The translations under genes were made by a program, and so were the position numbers. From positions 1 through 28,326 of IMG/VR virus record IMGVR_UViG_3300044617_001214: a DNA stretch of 28,326 bases. The stretch is one strand, 5' to 3'. Shown here in pieces: positions 21,778-28,326 of this stretch. Under the pieces are notes generated by a model. That model was given only the letters and a program-made list of their open reading frames with translations. It did no database searches and was not told where the DNA came from. Source of the DNA: a virus. The stretch's first letter is position 1. Each line of letters begins with the position of its first letter.

Positions 21778-21999
21778 TCAGTTAAGTGGTCGGTCAGCCA
21801 CCTGCTGCAGACGATCTTCAATGCGCCTCAGGTGAGTGATCATTTCATCAAACCGGCGGTCGATCAACTGAAAGCGCTCGTCGCCAAACTGCAGGCGCGT
21901 CTCCAGCTTCGTCAGCCGACTGCTCAGCGTCGTCCATACACCGATCAAGCCACCCAGAAATGTCAGGACGGTTACGATTGTGTTGATGTCGACCATCAT
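21778..21999 (-). CDS. Small TM plus coiled-coil protein (73 aa)
   Basis: Starts at ATG 21999 (a second ATG follows directly) and overlaps the preceding stop as TAATG. A membrane span covers about residues 6-24 (NTIVTVLTFLGGLIGVW). The rest is a charged heptad-like helix (LSSRLTKLETRL, then FQLIDRRFDEMITHLRRIED). The topology resembles that of its neighbours at 21125-21283 and 20254-20517, so the three may be diverged paralogues or act in one complex. A lysis-related role is inferred from location. Confidence 0.7.
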   Translation of the reverse strand: MMVDINTIVTVLTFLGGLIGVWTTLSSRLTKLETRLQFGDERFQLIDRRFDEMITHLRRIEDRLQQVADRPLN

Positions 22000-22352
22000 T
22001 ATCGGAGGTTTTCGAGCTTGTAGATCGTCGAGAGGTAGATGCCCGTGACGTTGTCGATGAGGTTACCGACGGCACGGTTGCCCCCGCTGATTTCTTCGTG
22101 GTTGGCTTCGATCCACTCGGCGTCCGCCTTGAGGATCTTGAGGCTGTCGCCCTTGGTGTCGGTCGGCGAGGGGATGCTGCCGATCAGGCCGTTGAGGCCC
22201 TGATGCGCCTCGATCAGCGCGTCGAGCGCCTCGATGATCTCGTCGTAGAACTTGCCCAGCGCCTTGTGCTGGGCGTAGCTCTTCGTGCGCCAGTGCTCGT
22301 AGTGGGCGAGGTTGCGGGCGTAGAAGACCCGGCTGATGAGCTGCTCGATCAT
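21999..22352 (-). CDS. DUF5856-like helical protein, ferritin-like (117 aa)
   Basis: Starts at ATG 22352 behind AAGGAGA. The N-terminal half, VFYARNLAHYEHWRTKSYAQ followed by HKALGKFYDEIIEALDALIE, matches the pattern of the phage DUF5856 family. The His/Glu-rich helices (H17, H20, H29 and E/D residues) recall ferritin-like helical bundles, but a metal site is not proven. The function of the family is unknown. It lies between the fibre-associated protein and the lysis block and is probably expressed late. Confidence 0.6.
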   Translation of the reverse strand: MIEQLISRVFYARNLAHYEHWRTKSYAQHKALGKFYDEIIEALDALIEAHQGLNGLIGSIPSPTDTKGDSLKILKADAEWIEANHEEISGGNRAVGNLIDNVTGIYLSTIYKLENLR

Positions 22353-22377
22353 GGGGTCTCCTTACATGTTCACGCCG

Positions 22378-22725
22378 TTAGACAGTCGCTTCCGCCCAAG
22401 CTAAGGCCGCTTCGTCCCAAAAGTACCGCTTGCCGTCATCTGGTTTGGCTGTCGGCGCATTCCACAAGCAGGTGTCTTCATCCAACACCCATGAAGCAAA
22501 TGGCTGCGGCGCGATAAAAGCATCGCGTGCTGCGTCGTATATGTACCCAATACCAGCATAATTTTTACGTAACGGACGCCCTTCTGGGTGCTGCCCGCCA
22601 TGCGTATTGTATGACGTTTGCACCCATAGCGAAGAATCGCCAAACAGGCCCGTGTCAATAGCGTCCTGCTCGGCTACAATGACCTGAGTGACTATGCCAT
22701 CAATAACTTTTGCAAAATGAGCCAC
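22378..22725 (-). CDS. Conserved phage protein, probably tail-fibre associated (115 aa)
   Basis: I place the start at GTG 22725 because GGGAGA precedes it and the family begins (M)AHFAKVIDGIVTQVIVAEQ; an upstream ATG at 22761 lies inside the sulfotransferase gene. Later blocks are SLWVQTSYNTHGGQHPEG, LRKNYAGIGYIYD, RDAFIAPQPFASWVLDE and DDGKRYFWDEAALAWAE. I have seen this pattern often in marine and freshwater phages close to fibre genes, without known function. Repeated Trp/Tyr-containing beta motifs suggest a surface protein or fibre chaperone. Base composition is intermediate between the AT-rich gene upstream and the GC-rich rest. Confidence 0.72.
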   Translation of the reverse strand: MAHFAKVIDGIVTQVIVAEQDAIDTGLFGDSSLWVQTSYNTHGGQHPEGRPLRKNYAGIGYIYDAARDAFIAPQPFASWVLDEDTCLWNAPTAKPDDGKRYFWDEAALAWAEATV

Positions 22726-22739
22726 GATGCTCTCCCTTA

Positions 22740-23543
22740 CTAAGAATGACCAAAGGCCCATTCGCCGTCGATTTGTTTATCGTAAACCATTTTGTTTAGT
22801 TCTTCGCAGAACTCGGCAACTTTAGGCGGTAGGTTAACATTAACCTTCTCAACAGAAATAGTTTCTCTAATTTTGTGCATACCGTCAAGACCATGATAAT
22901 TATCATCTTCGGCAAAAACTTGCTCAACTTTCTCGACATTATGCTGGAATTTATCCCAACCGTAAAAAGTGTAGATTAGGTCTAAAACTTTAAGTGGATC
23001 GGAAACTAAATCCCTGTAGTCTACGTACAGAAAGTTTTCTTGCGGTTGAGTTTTGCAAAGAGCAATAGCTTGCGCAGCCCTATAAATAGGTTCTGCTCCC
23101 GGCTGCATTAAGTCTTCGTACAGATCGCCTTGGTAGTCATTCTTAATACGCAAAGAGACTAACGATTTTACGACATCTTCAATAGGCCGGACAAGCACAA
23201 CAAATTTCTGATCTGGGTTAATATTATCCCGCCACATTTGTACGTTTGCGGGGTGGCACCACGTCCTGCCTTTTTCTATTATAATCGGCTTTTCGATGTC
23301 TTTGTAATAAAGGCTAGGCAAAGCAGACACGATGTCTTTTTTTGTGTTTTGTTTATTGTTTGCAAAAAGAGGTGGGTGGTTGTCGCACATCTGCTGCGTC
23401 TGCCACATCAGTTCGCAAAGAAGCGATGCACCCTCCCCGTGTATATTAGGGTTTTGCATAAGCAGATTGATTAGCAGCGTCGATCCCGTTCGGGGCAAAC
23501 CGCAAAACACCGCAAACTGCTGGTTTTTGCTATTCGCTACCAT
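22740..23543 (-). CDS. Sulfotransferase family protein (267 aa)
   Basis: Starts at ATG 23543, overlapping the fibre gene by 7 bases, without a strong ribosome binding site. The N-terminal CGLPRTGSTLL (14-24, with R18, S21 and T22) is the 5'-phosphosulfate-binding loop. VVLVRPIEDVVKSLVSLR (115-132, R119, S127) is the 3'-phosphate-binding motif. YVDYRDLVSDP (173-183) is a further family block. The enzyme should move sulfate from PAPS to a hydroxyl or amine of a glycan, lipid or protein. The gene is strikingly AT-rich (about 40% GC by eye) among GC-rich neighbours and uses A/T-ending codons, so transfer from another source is likely. Between receptor-binding genes it may modify the host surface or the virion, an inference. 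Confidence 0.8.
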   Translation of the reverse strand: MVANSKNQQFAVFCGLPRTGSTLLINLLMQNPNIHGEGASLLCELMWQTQQMCDNHPPLFANNKQNTKKDIVSALPSLYYKDIEKPIIIEKGRTWCHPANVQMWRDNINPDQKFVVLVRPIEDVVKSLVSLRIKNDYQGDLYEDLMQPGAEPIYRAAQAIALCKTQPQENFLYVDYRDLVSDPLKVLDLIYTFYGWDKFQHNVEKVEQVFAEDDNYHGLDGMHKIRETISVEKVNVNLPPKVAEFCEELNKMVYDKQIDGEWAFGHS

Positions 23544-25105
23544 GTAATCGTTCCAGACGCATTGAACGTGTAGATTTTGAAGCCCCCTGTGTTGGTTAGT
23601 GTCGGTGAGCCAGTTACGACTGCGTTCGGGAAAGTGTTGGGATAGCGAATAATAACAATTCCCGACCCACCAGCTCCGCTTCGTCCGCCGCCGCCGCCGC
23701 CTCTATTAGCAGTGCCTGCGGTGCCGTTGCCCAACCCGCCGCCGCCAGTGCCGCCAAGACCGTTATTGTAGCCGCCGCCGCCGCCGCCGTAAAAGACACT
23801 GCTTCCACTCAAACTGCTAGATGCACCCGCGCCACCGTTACCGCCACCGCCACCTGTAGCAGTGCCGCCCCCTCCGCCCGCGCCGCCGCCGCCGCCGCCC
23901 TTATATGCAGCAGCGCCGCCGCCGCCTGCGAAGCCCTGTCCAGCCGTGCCCGCACCGCCGACGCCGGCGTCTGCGCCACTAGCGCCGCCGCCGCCGCCCG
24001 ACCCGCCGCTTAAGCCATCCCTCTCAGAAACCAAATACCTGCCGCCGCCGCCGCCGCCTGTAGATGTAATGGTCGCAAAAACAGAGTTACTTCCGCTGTT
24101 TCTACCTCCAGCGCCGCCGCCGCCAACAGTGACAGTGTACGTAGTTCCAGAAACAATGGGTGTAAGCGTCCCCGTCCTAAAACCGCCCGCACCGCCGCCA
24201 GCATATCCGCCGCCGCCGCCGCCAGCAACAACGAGGTATTCTACAGAAGAGACAGCCGGACCCAAGGCATCTCCTGAAATTAACCATTGAGTAGATGTGA
24301 TCTTGATGCAAGTTGCCGAGCCGTTTGAGTCCAAGACTAATGTACCAGAGGTGCCTCCGGGGGACAAGGTTAGGGTATCTGTCGTAATGGCAATCCTAAC
24401 GAATGCCGCCGCCATGTTGATAAACTTGATTACCGTTCCGACTGGAAAAGCTACACTACTGTTGGCGGGGATTGTAAATGTTCGGGCATTGTTGTCTCCC
24501 ACTGGGTGGAATATCTGTTTCCCTGCGTCGCCAAGAACCAGCGTGTAGTCTGCTGACTGGCTGTTCTGCGGGTATTGAACCGCACCTGATGGCGCTGCCG
24601 CCGAGGTCCACGTCGTACCGTCGCTGGTCAAAACGTTACCCGTCGTGCCCGGAGCAACTGCTTGCAATGCCGACGTGCCGTTGCCCAGAAGGACGTTGTT
24701 GGCAGTTAATGTCGCTGCGCCTGTGCCGCCGTTCGCTACGGCAAGCGTGCCCGCCAGTGTGATCGTCCCAGACGTAGTAATGGGAGAGCCGGACACTGTG
24801 AGGCCCGTCGTGCCTCCAGAGAGAGCAACGCTAGACACCGTGCCAGTGGATGCAGCGGCAAAAGACAAAACGCCCGAACCGTTCGTGGAGATAACCTGCC
24901 CCGCCGTGCCGTCCGCAGTCGGATAGACCAAGCCAGCCGGATTGTTCATAATCCGCGTGACGGTGCCCGCCGAGTTTTCCGCGAACAGCGCCACGTCAGC
25001 CAAGTTGATCGCCAGTTCGCCCGCCAAGAGATTGGCGGCATTCGGCACTGCACTGGGCGTGGACGTGCGATACAGTTGGATCGGCGTGAAGTTTGTGGCC
25101 GCCAC
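23537..25105 (-). CDS. Tail fibre with glycine-rich receptor-binding domain (522 aa)
   Basis: Starts at GTG 25105, overlapping the previous stop by one base (TAGTG), with GGAGG upstream. The N-terminus (FTPIQLYRTSTPSAVPNAAN, then LLAGELAINLADVALF) is a common fibre opening. Residues 88-129 are one GTVSSV...GGTTGL...NGGTG repeat shared with the 867-residue fibre. About 180-285 is a beta-rich domain. From about 288, SSVEYLVVAGGGGGG, to about 487, GIVIIRYP, lies a glycine-rich domain with many GGGG runs, like polyglycine-sandwich adhesins such as gp38 of T-even phages. This part probably recognises the host receptor. Terminal residues form a small beta segment ending GTITW. Confidence 0.82.
   Translation of the reverse strand: MAATNFTPIQLYRTSTPSAVPNAANLLAGELAINLADVALFAENSAGTVTRIMNNPAGLVYPTADGTAGQVISTNGSGVLSFAAASTGTVSSVALSGGTTGLTVSGSPITTSGTITLAGTLAVANGGTGAATLTANNVLLGNGTSALQAVAPGTTGNVLTSDGTTWTSAAAPSGAVQYPQNSQSADYTLVLGDAGKQIFHPVGDNNARTFTIPANSSVAFPVGTVIKFINMAAAFVRIAITTDTLTLSPGGTSGTLVLDSNGSATCIKITSTQWLISGDALGPAVSSVEYLVVAGGGGGGYAGGGAGGFRTGTLTPIVSGTTYTVTVGGGGAGGRNSGSNSVFATITSTGGGGGGRYLVSERDGLSGGSGGGGGASGADAGVGGAGTAGQGFAGGGGAAAYKGGGGGGAGGGGGTATGGGGGNGGAGASSSLSGSSVFYGGGGGGYNNGLGGTGGGGLGNGTAGTANRGGGGGGRSGAGGSGIVIIRYPNTFPNAVVTGSPTLTNTGGFKIYTFNASGTITW
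23684..24224 (-). repeat. CCG/GGC triplet tracts encoding the glycine-rich fibre domain
   Basis: Several runs of five or more CCG triplets on the plus strand occur here, for example near 23684-23701, 23771-23787, 23881-23898, 24041-24059 and 24209-24221. They encode the glycine runs of the adhesin. Triplet tracts can change length without frameshift, so glycine loops could expand or contract. Confidence 0.7.
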
Positions 25106-27708
25106 TAGAAAGTCCCTCCGTCAATACCACCAAACGCAGGCGCTGAGGCCCCGTTAGATACCAGAACTTGGCCGGCAGTGCCAGCACTCGTGAAATTGTA
25201 AGCCGTACCCGTGCCGAAGGCAACGCCCCCGGCAGTCGGGGCATTCGTGCCGTTCGTGCCGCCATTGGCAATGGCCAGCGTCCCGGCCATCGTGATCGTG
25301 CCCGCAGCCGTCACCGGGCCGCCGCTGAACGTCAGGCCAGTGGTGCCGCCGCTGACATCAACCGACGTGACAGTGCCGCCGCCCGTGGCCGATATGGTGA
25401 AGCTGGGGTAGGTGCCGCTGATTGAAATACCACTGCCCGGGGTCAGCACAACGGTCTGATCGGGTGCGCTGTTCGTGACAGTGATTGAGCCAGAGCCGTT
25501 TGTGATGCTGATGGCCGTGCCCGCCGTCAACGTCGCCTTGGCCAGCGTGTTGCCGCTGGTGTTGCCGATCAGCAACTGGCCGTCGGTGTAGCTCGTCTGC
25601 CCCGTGCCGCCCGAGGCGACAGGCAGCGTGCCAGTCGTCAGGGCCGAGGTCGATGTCGCGTAGACCGCGCCGTTCGTCGTGAAGCTCGTCAGGCCCGTGC
25701 CGCCCAGTGTTGTAGCTACAGGCGATGTCAGGCTGAAGGTGGTGCCGGTCAGCGTCAGACCAGTACCCGCGCTGTAAATCTGCGTTGCGGAAATCTGCGC
25801 GAAGGTGATCCCCGTCGTGCCGAACGTGATTACGCCCGAGGTGTTGCAGGTGTAGGTCTCACCCGCGCCGGTCGTGCCCTGCTGGACGAACACGGTCGAG
25901 CCCTCGCTGAGGCCGTTTGCGCTGTTGATGACGTAGGTGTCCGCGTCGCTGGAGCGCGTCAGTATCCAGTTTGTCGAGACCGAACCTACGTCCGTCACAA
26001 CGTAGATGCCGTTCTGCACCGGATTGGTCTGCTCGTAGACGAGGACGCGATCAGCAACGCTCACCGTCACGCCGTCGATGACCAGTGCAAGCTGCGTGCC
26101 GGCGTTGGTCAGCGTGGCGCCGACACCTGCAGTGCCGTTGTTGTACGTCGCGTTCAGGTTCAGCGGTGCCTCAACCCGCACCGGCTGGTGGAAGTGAATG
26201 CCGCTGGCGATCAGCGTATCCACATACTGCTTCGTCGCCACCTCAAGCGCAGCAGAGGGGTTACCCGCCACCGTCACCTGCGTCAGCGACGGCGTCATGC
26301 TGTAGCTGGGGTTGCCGCCGGCGTTGACTAGCACGCCCGTGCCAGCCGCCAAGAACGTCGTCGCGCCCGCGCCGCTCTGATACGGGACAGAGCCCGCCGC
26401 GCCGCCTGCGATGTTCGTTGCGGTCGTCGCCGACGTGGCCGAGGTGGCAGTCGTCGCCGTCGTGGCAGTGACCGCATTGGTCGCGTTGCCCACGGTCACC
26501 GTTGACGGGTTGACGTAGGCCGGAGCCGTGCCGTTCGACGCCAGCAGGAACGTGGACGCGCCCACCGGCAGCTTGTCGAGGGTCGTCGTCGTGTTGGCGA
26601 AGAGCAGGTCGCCGACGCCGTAGCTGGTGATGCCCGTGCCGCCGTTGACCGCGACCAGTGCGCCAGCCAGTGTCAGTGTACCGGCGCTGGTTATCGGCCC
26701 ACCGCTAAAGGTTAAACCGGTCGTGCCACCGCTCGCGTTGACCGAAGTCACGGTGCCCGCGCCCGTGATCGAGATCCACTCGACATCGGTGCCGCCAGCG
26801 TTCAGGACAAGCGCCTTACCGGCATTGCCGCTGTAGCTGGGCAGCAGGTTGACGCGCGCGGCCGGCACCGTCGTTGCGTTCGTGCCGCCGTTGGCAATGG
26901 CCAGCGTGCCGCCGAGCACCCAGTCAACGCCGGAGATGCTGAAGTTCAGGCCGGTCGTGCCGCCCGTAATGCCGCGCCACGTCGGCGCCGCCGCGCCGGC
27001 CGAGAACAGCACCTGATTGGCGGTGCCCGGGTTGGACACGTTCACGTTGGAGCCGTCGCTGTAAAGTATGGCACCGGCAACAGGGGATAGATTGCTGCCG
27101 GTGCCACCACGAGACATGGGGAGCACGCCAGAGGTCTCAGTGGTATCGGACAGGTCCACAGCCGGGTGGACGTGATCTTCGCGCGCCGCAACGCTGTTCG
27201 CGCCGGCGCTGGGCGTGCCGCCAGACTGCGGCAGCGCAGTCGAGAGGATCATTGAGATGGTGCGGTCAGCCGCCAGCGTGCCGCCGCCCGTCAGACCTGC
27301 GCCCGCCAAGATGCTGCGCGAGGTCGGGACGTAGGCGGCAAGGTTGATCGGCGTGGTGCTGGCAATAGTGACGCGCCCCTTGGCGTCGATGTCTAGAACC
27401 GGGATATTCGCGGCATCGCCGTAGGCACCCGCGACGACACCACTGTCAGCAAGCTGGCTAAAGCCAACACCGCCAGCAGCAATAGATATGACGCGGTCAG
27501 CAGACAGATCGCCGCCACCAGTGAGGCCGCCTCCGCCAGTGATCGTCCGGCTCGACGGCACCGCGCCCACAGCCGCGATGTTGCTGAACTGAACCTTGTA
27601 GGTGACGCCACCGAGGACATAGGGCAGATATCCAGCCGTGCTTGCGCCGCTGTACTCAGGCAGCTGCGTAATGGTTGTGGGGATGAGGTTGCTGGGTACG
27701 GTTGTCAT
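25105..27708 (-). CDS. Long tail fibre protein with GGTTGL/NGGTG repeats (867 aa)
   Basis: Starts at ATG 27708, directly after the preceding stop. The N-terminus MTTVPSNLIPTTITQLPEYS and the following GGVTYKVQFSNIAA form a typical virion-attachment region. The GTVTSV...SGGTTGLTFSGG...NGGTG repeat occurs at about 318-359 and 777-819, with a weaker copy near 247-276. A Thr/Ala microrepeat (TATTATTATSATSATTAT, about 414-431) precedes the fibre motif ATKQYVD (491-497). The middle region (about 500-640), beginning IHFHQPVRVEAPLNL, looks like a separate folded domain. The C-terminus ends GGIDGGTF, like the 402-residue fibre. It is the main structural fibre or a receptor-binding protein. Confidence 0.83.
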   Translation of the reverse strand: MTTVPSNLIPTTITQLPEYSGASTAGYLPYVLGGVTYKVQFSNIAAVGAVPSSRTITGGGGLTGGGDLSADRVISIAAGGVGFSQLADSGVVAGAYGDAANIPVLDIDAKGRVTIASTTPINLAAYVPTSRSILAGAGLTGGGTLAADRTISMILSTALPQSGGTPSAGANSVAAREDHVHPAVDLSDTTETSGVLPMSRGGTGSNLSPVAGAILYSDGSNVNVSNPGTANQVLFSAGAAAPTWRGITGGTTGLNFSISGVDWVLGGTLAIANGGTNATTVPAARVNLLPSYSGNAGKALVLNAGGTDVEWISITGAGTVTSVNASGGTTGLTFSGGPITSAGTLTLAGALVAVNGGTGITSYGVGDLLFANTTTTLDKLPVGASTFLLASNGTAPAYVNPSTVTVGNATNAVTATTATTATSATSATTATNIAGGAAGSVPYQSGAGATTFLAAGTGVLVNAGGNPSYSMTPSLTQVTVAGNPSAALEVATKQYVDTLIASGIHFHQPVRVEAPLNLNATYNNGTAGVGATLTNAGTQLALVIDGVTVSVADRVLVYEQTNPVQNGIYVVTDVGSVSTNWILTRSSDADTYVINSANGLSEGSTVFVQQGTTGAGETYTCNTSGVITFGTTGITFAQISATQIYSAGTGLTLTGTTFSLTSPVATTLGGTGLTSFTTNGAVYATSTSALTTGTLPVASGGTGQTSYTDGQLLIGNTSGNTLAKATLTAGTAISITNGSGSITVTNSAPDQTVVLTPGSGISISGTYPSFTISATGGGTVTSVDVSGGTTGLTFSGGPVTAAGTITMAGTLAIANGGTNGTNAPTAGGVAFGTGTAYNFTSAGTAGQVLVSNGASAPAFGGIDGGTF

Positions 27709-28011
27709 TTACGGCTCCAGATACTCATCGTTGCCCTCGTTGATCAGGAACTGATCGCCGTTTTCAGCAATGAGGCCAGCGGGGTTTGTGCCGATGGGCG
27801 TGTCGGGGCGTGCGAAGCGCAGCGTGATGTTCTCAGGCTGGCGCGCGGGCAGGCGGTACGGATCGTAGTTGTCGCGGTCAACGTCGCACACGAGCAAGCC
27901 CGGATAGTTCGGGTCTGGCGCCAGTTCGGTCATGGAGAACTTGCGCGAGCAGCGTCCGCAGATGCCAATCGCCAGTGTGCTCTTACCGCGAGTGTCGAGG
28001 AAGACCGGCAT
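27709..28011 (-). CDS. Small Cys-containing phage protein (100 aa)
   Basis: Starts at ATG 28011, 4 bases after the preceding stop. Residues 16-22 (ICGRCSR) give a CxxC pair (C18, C21), followed by SMTELAPDPNYPGLLVCDVD with C42 and the block DPYRLPARQPENITLRFARP. This is the layout of small phage zinc-ribbon proteins that lie between head-completion genes and fibres. The expected fourth Cys appears to be replaced by Asp (D45), so the site may be incomplete or use Asp. Function is unknown; a virion role is inferred from position. Confidence 0.72.
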   Translation of the reverse strand: MPVFLDTRGKSTLAIGICGRCSRKFSMTELAPDPNYPGLLVCDVDRDNYDPYRLPARQPENITLRFARPDTPIGTNPAGLIAENGDQFLINEGNDEYLEP

Positions 28012-28015
28012 CGCG

Positions 28016-28326
28016 TTACCTCGTGTAGACGGCGATGTTGGGCGCCATCATCATCGGGCTGTTGTCGCGCTCCTCGGCCTGCGCCGTGTACAGCGCGACG
28101 TTGGCCTTCTGGTCGAGCAGCGGAATCAGCGACGTGTCGACTTCGGCAATCTCGAGTGCCAGCTTAGACGCCAGCATAGCGACAATCGCCTCGTACCAGC
28201 GCTGCGGCACTTCAACTTGCTGGGTCATCGTCCCAACGTCCATGATGTAGCGCTGCACCCACAGGACGATTTGCGACGTAATCGCGCCACTGTTTGGCAC
28301 AGGCCAGAGCCGCATCACGGGATTTG
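28016..28326 (-). CDS. Tail-completion-like protein, C-terminal part (partial at window edge)
   Basis: The frame is open through the right edge, so the N-terminus is missing. A GTG-ATG pair at 28318-28313 is an internal start candidate but lacks a clear ribosome binding site. Visible residues include RLWPVPNSGAITSQIVLWVQ, RYIMDVGTMTQQVEVPQRWY and EAIVAMLASKLALEIAEVD, and a helix ending in ALYTAQAEERD. The pattern 'RLWPVP, RYIMD, P-x-RW, ASKLALE' recurs in podovirus-like proteins near the head-tail region, as I recall, perhaps a tail tube or adaptor component. The 3' end is complete. Confidence 0.6.
   Translation of the reverse strand, partial: NPVMRLWPVPNSGAITSQIVLWVQRYIMDVGTMTQQVEVPQRWYEAIVAMLASKLALEIAEVDTSLIPLLDQKANVALYTAQAEERDNSPMMMAPNIAVYTR

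Noticed and set aside
23684-24224. Could the triplet repeats be a CRISPR array or a collagen-like gene
   Set aside because: There are no direct repeats with unique spacers, and the translation lacks regular Gly-X-Y periodicity; it fits a glycine-rich adhesin.
23862-24290. 142-codon Pro-rich plus-strand frame
   Set aside because: It is the antisense of the glycine-rich adhesin triplet tracts; poly-Pro simply mirrors poly-Gly codons.

Overview
The window is a GC-rich (roughly 60% by eye), gene-dense segment of a tailed bacteriophage genome, most likely podovirus-like (short-tailed). There is no rRNA, tRNA, CRISPR array, insertion sequence, integrase or repressor, and no gene-free stretch over 300 bases. 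The longest gap is the 144-base leader before the first complete gene. The GapR/DUF2312 domain at the left edge is typical of Alphaproteobacteria and their phages, so an alphaproteobacterial host is the best guess; this is an inference.

Left arm, plus strand, 1-6576: DNA metabolism. It runs from a GapR-like protein (partial) through a highly structured leader to a PD-(D/E)XK nuclease with a zinc ribbon and a family A DNA polymerase. After these come an unknown protein, a VRR-NUC nuclease, an acidic protein with distinct codon use, a Mom-like DNA-modification acyltransferase, an SNF2-type helicase and a small unknown protein. Most genes overlap by GTGA or ATGA, which suggests translational coupling in one operon.

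Right arm, minus strand, 28326 down to 6573: virion and lysis genes, converging on the left arm with overlapping stop codons. In transcription order: a tail-completion-like protein (partial), a small Cys protein, two repeat-rich tail fibres (the second glycine-rich), an AT-rich sulfotransferase, a fibre-associated protein and a DUF5856-like protein. Next is a lysis block (GH19 endolysin with five small membrane proteins), an SU10-type adaptor, a further fibre and a P22 gp10-like hub. Last come six or seven large low-complexity proteins that look like ejection or internal virion proteins, the final one carrying a PcfJ-like domain. Terminase, portal and capsid genes must lie beyond the right edge.

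Most notable: the sulfotransferase cargo gene next to the glycine-rich adhesin; the Mom-like enzyme; an exact 15-bp inverted repeat shared by the only two leaders of the early arm; nested hairpins over the nuclease ribosome binding site; the PcfJ-like domain in the terminal virion gene; and an EF-hand-tailed membrane protein beside the endolysin. Motif positions were counted by hand from the translations. Family names rest on recognised motifs, not on searches.
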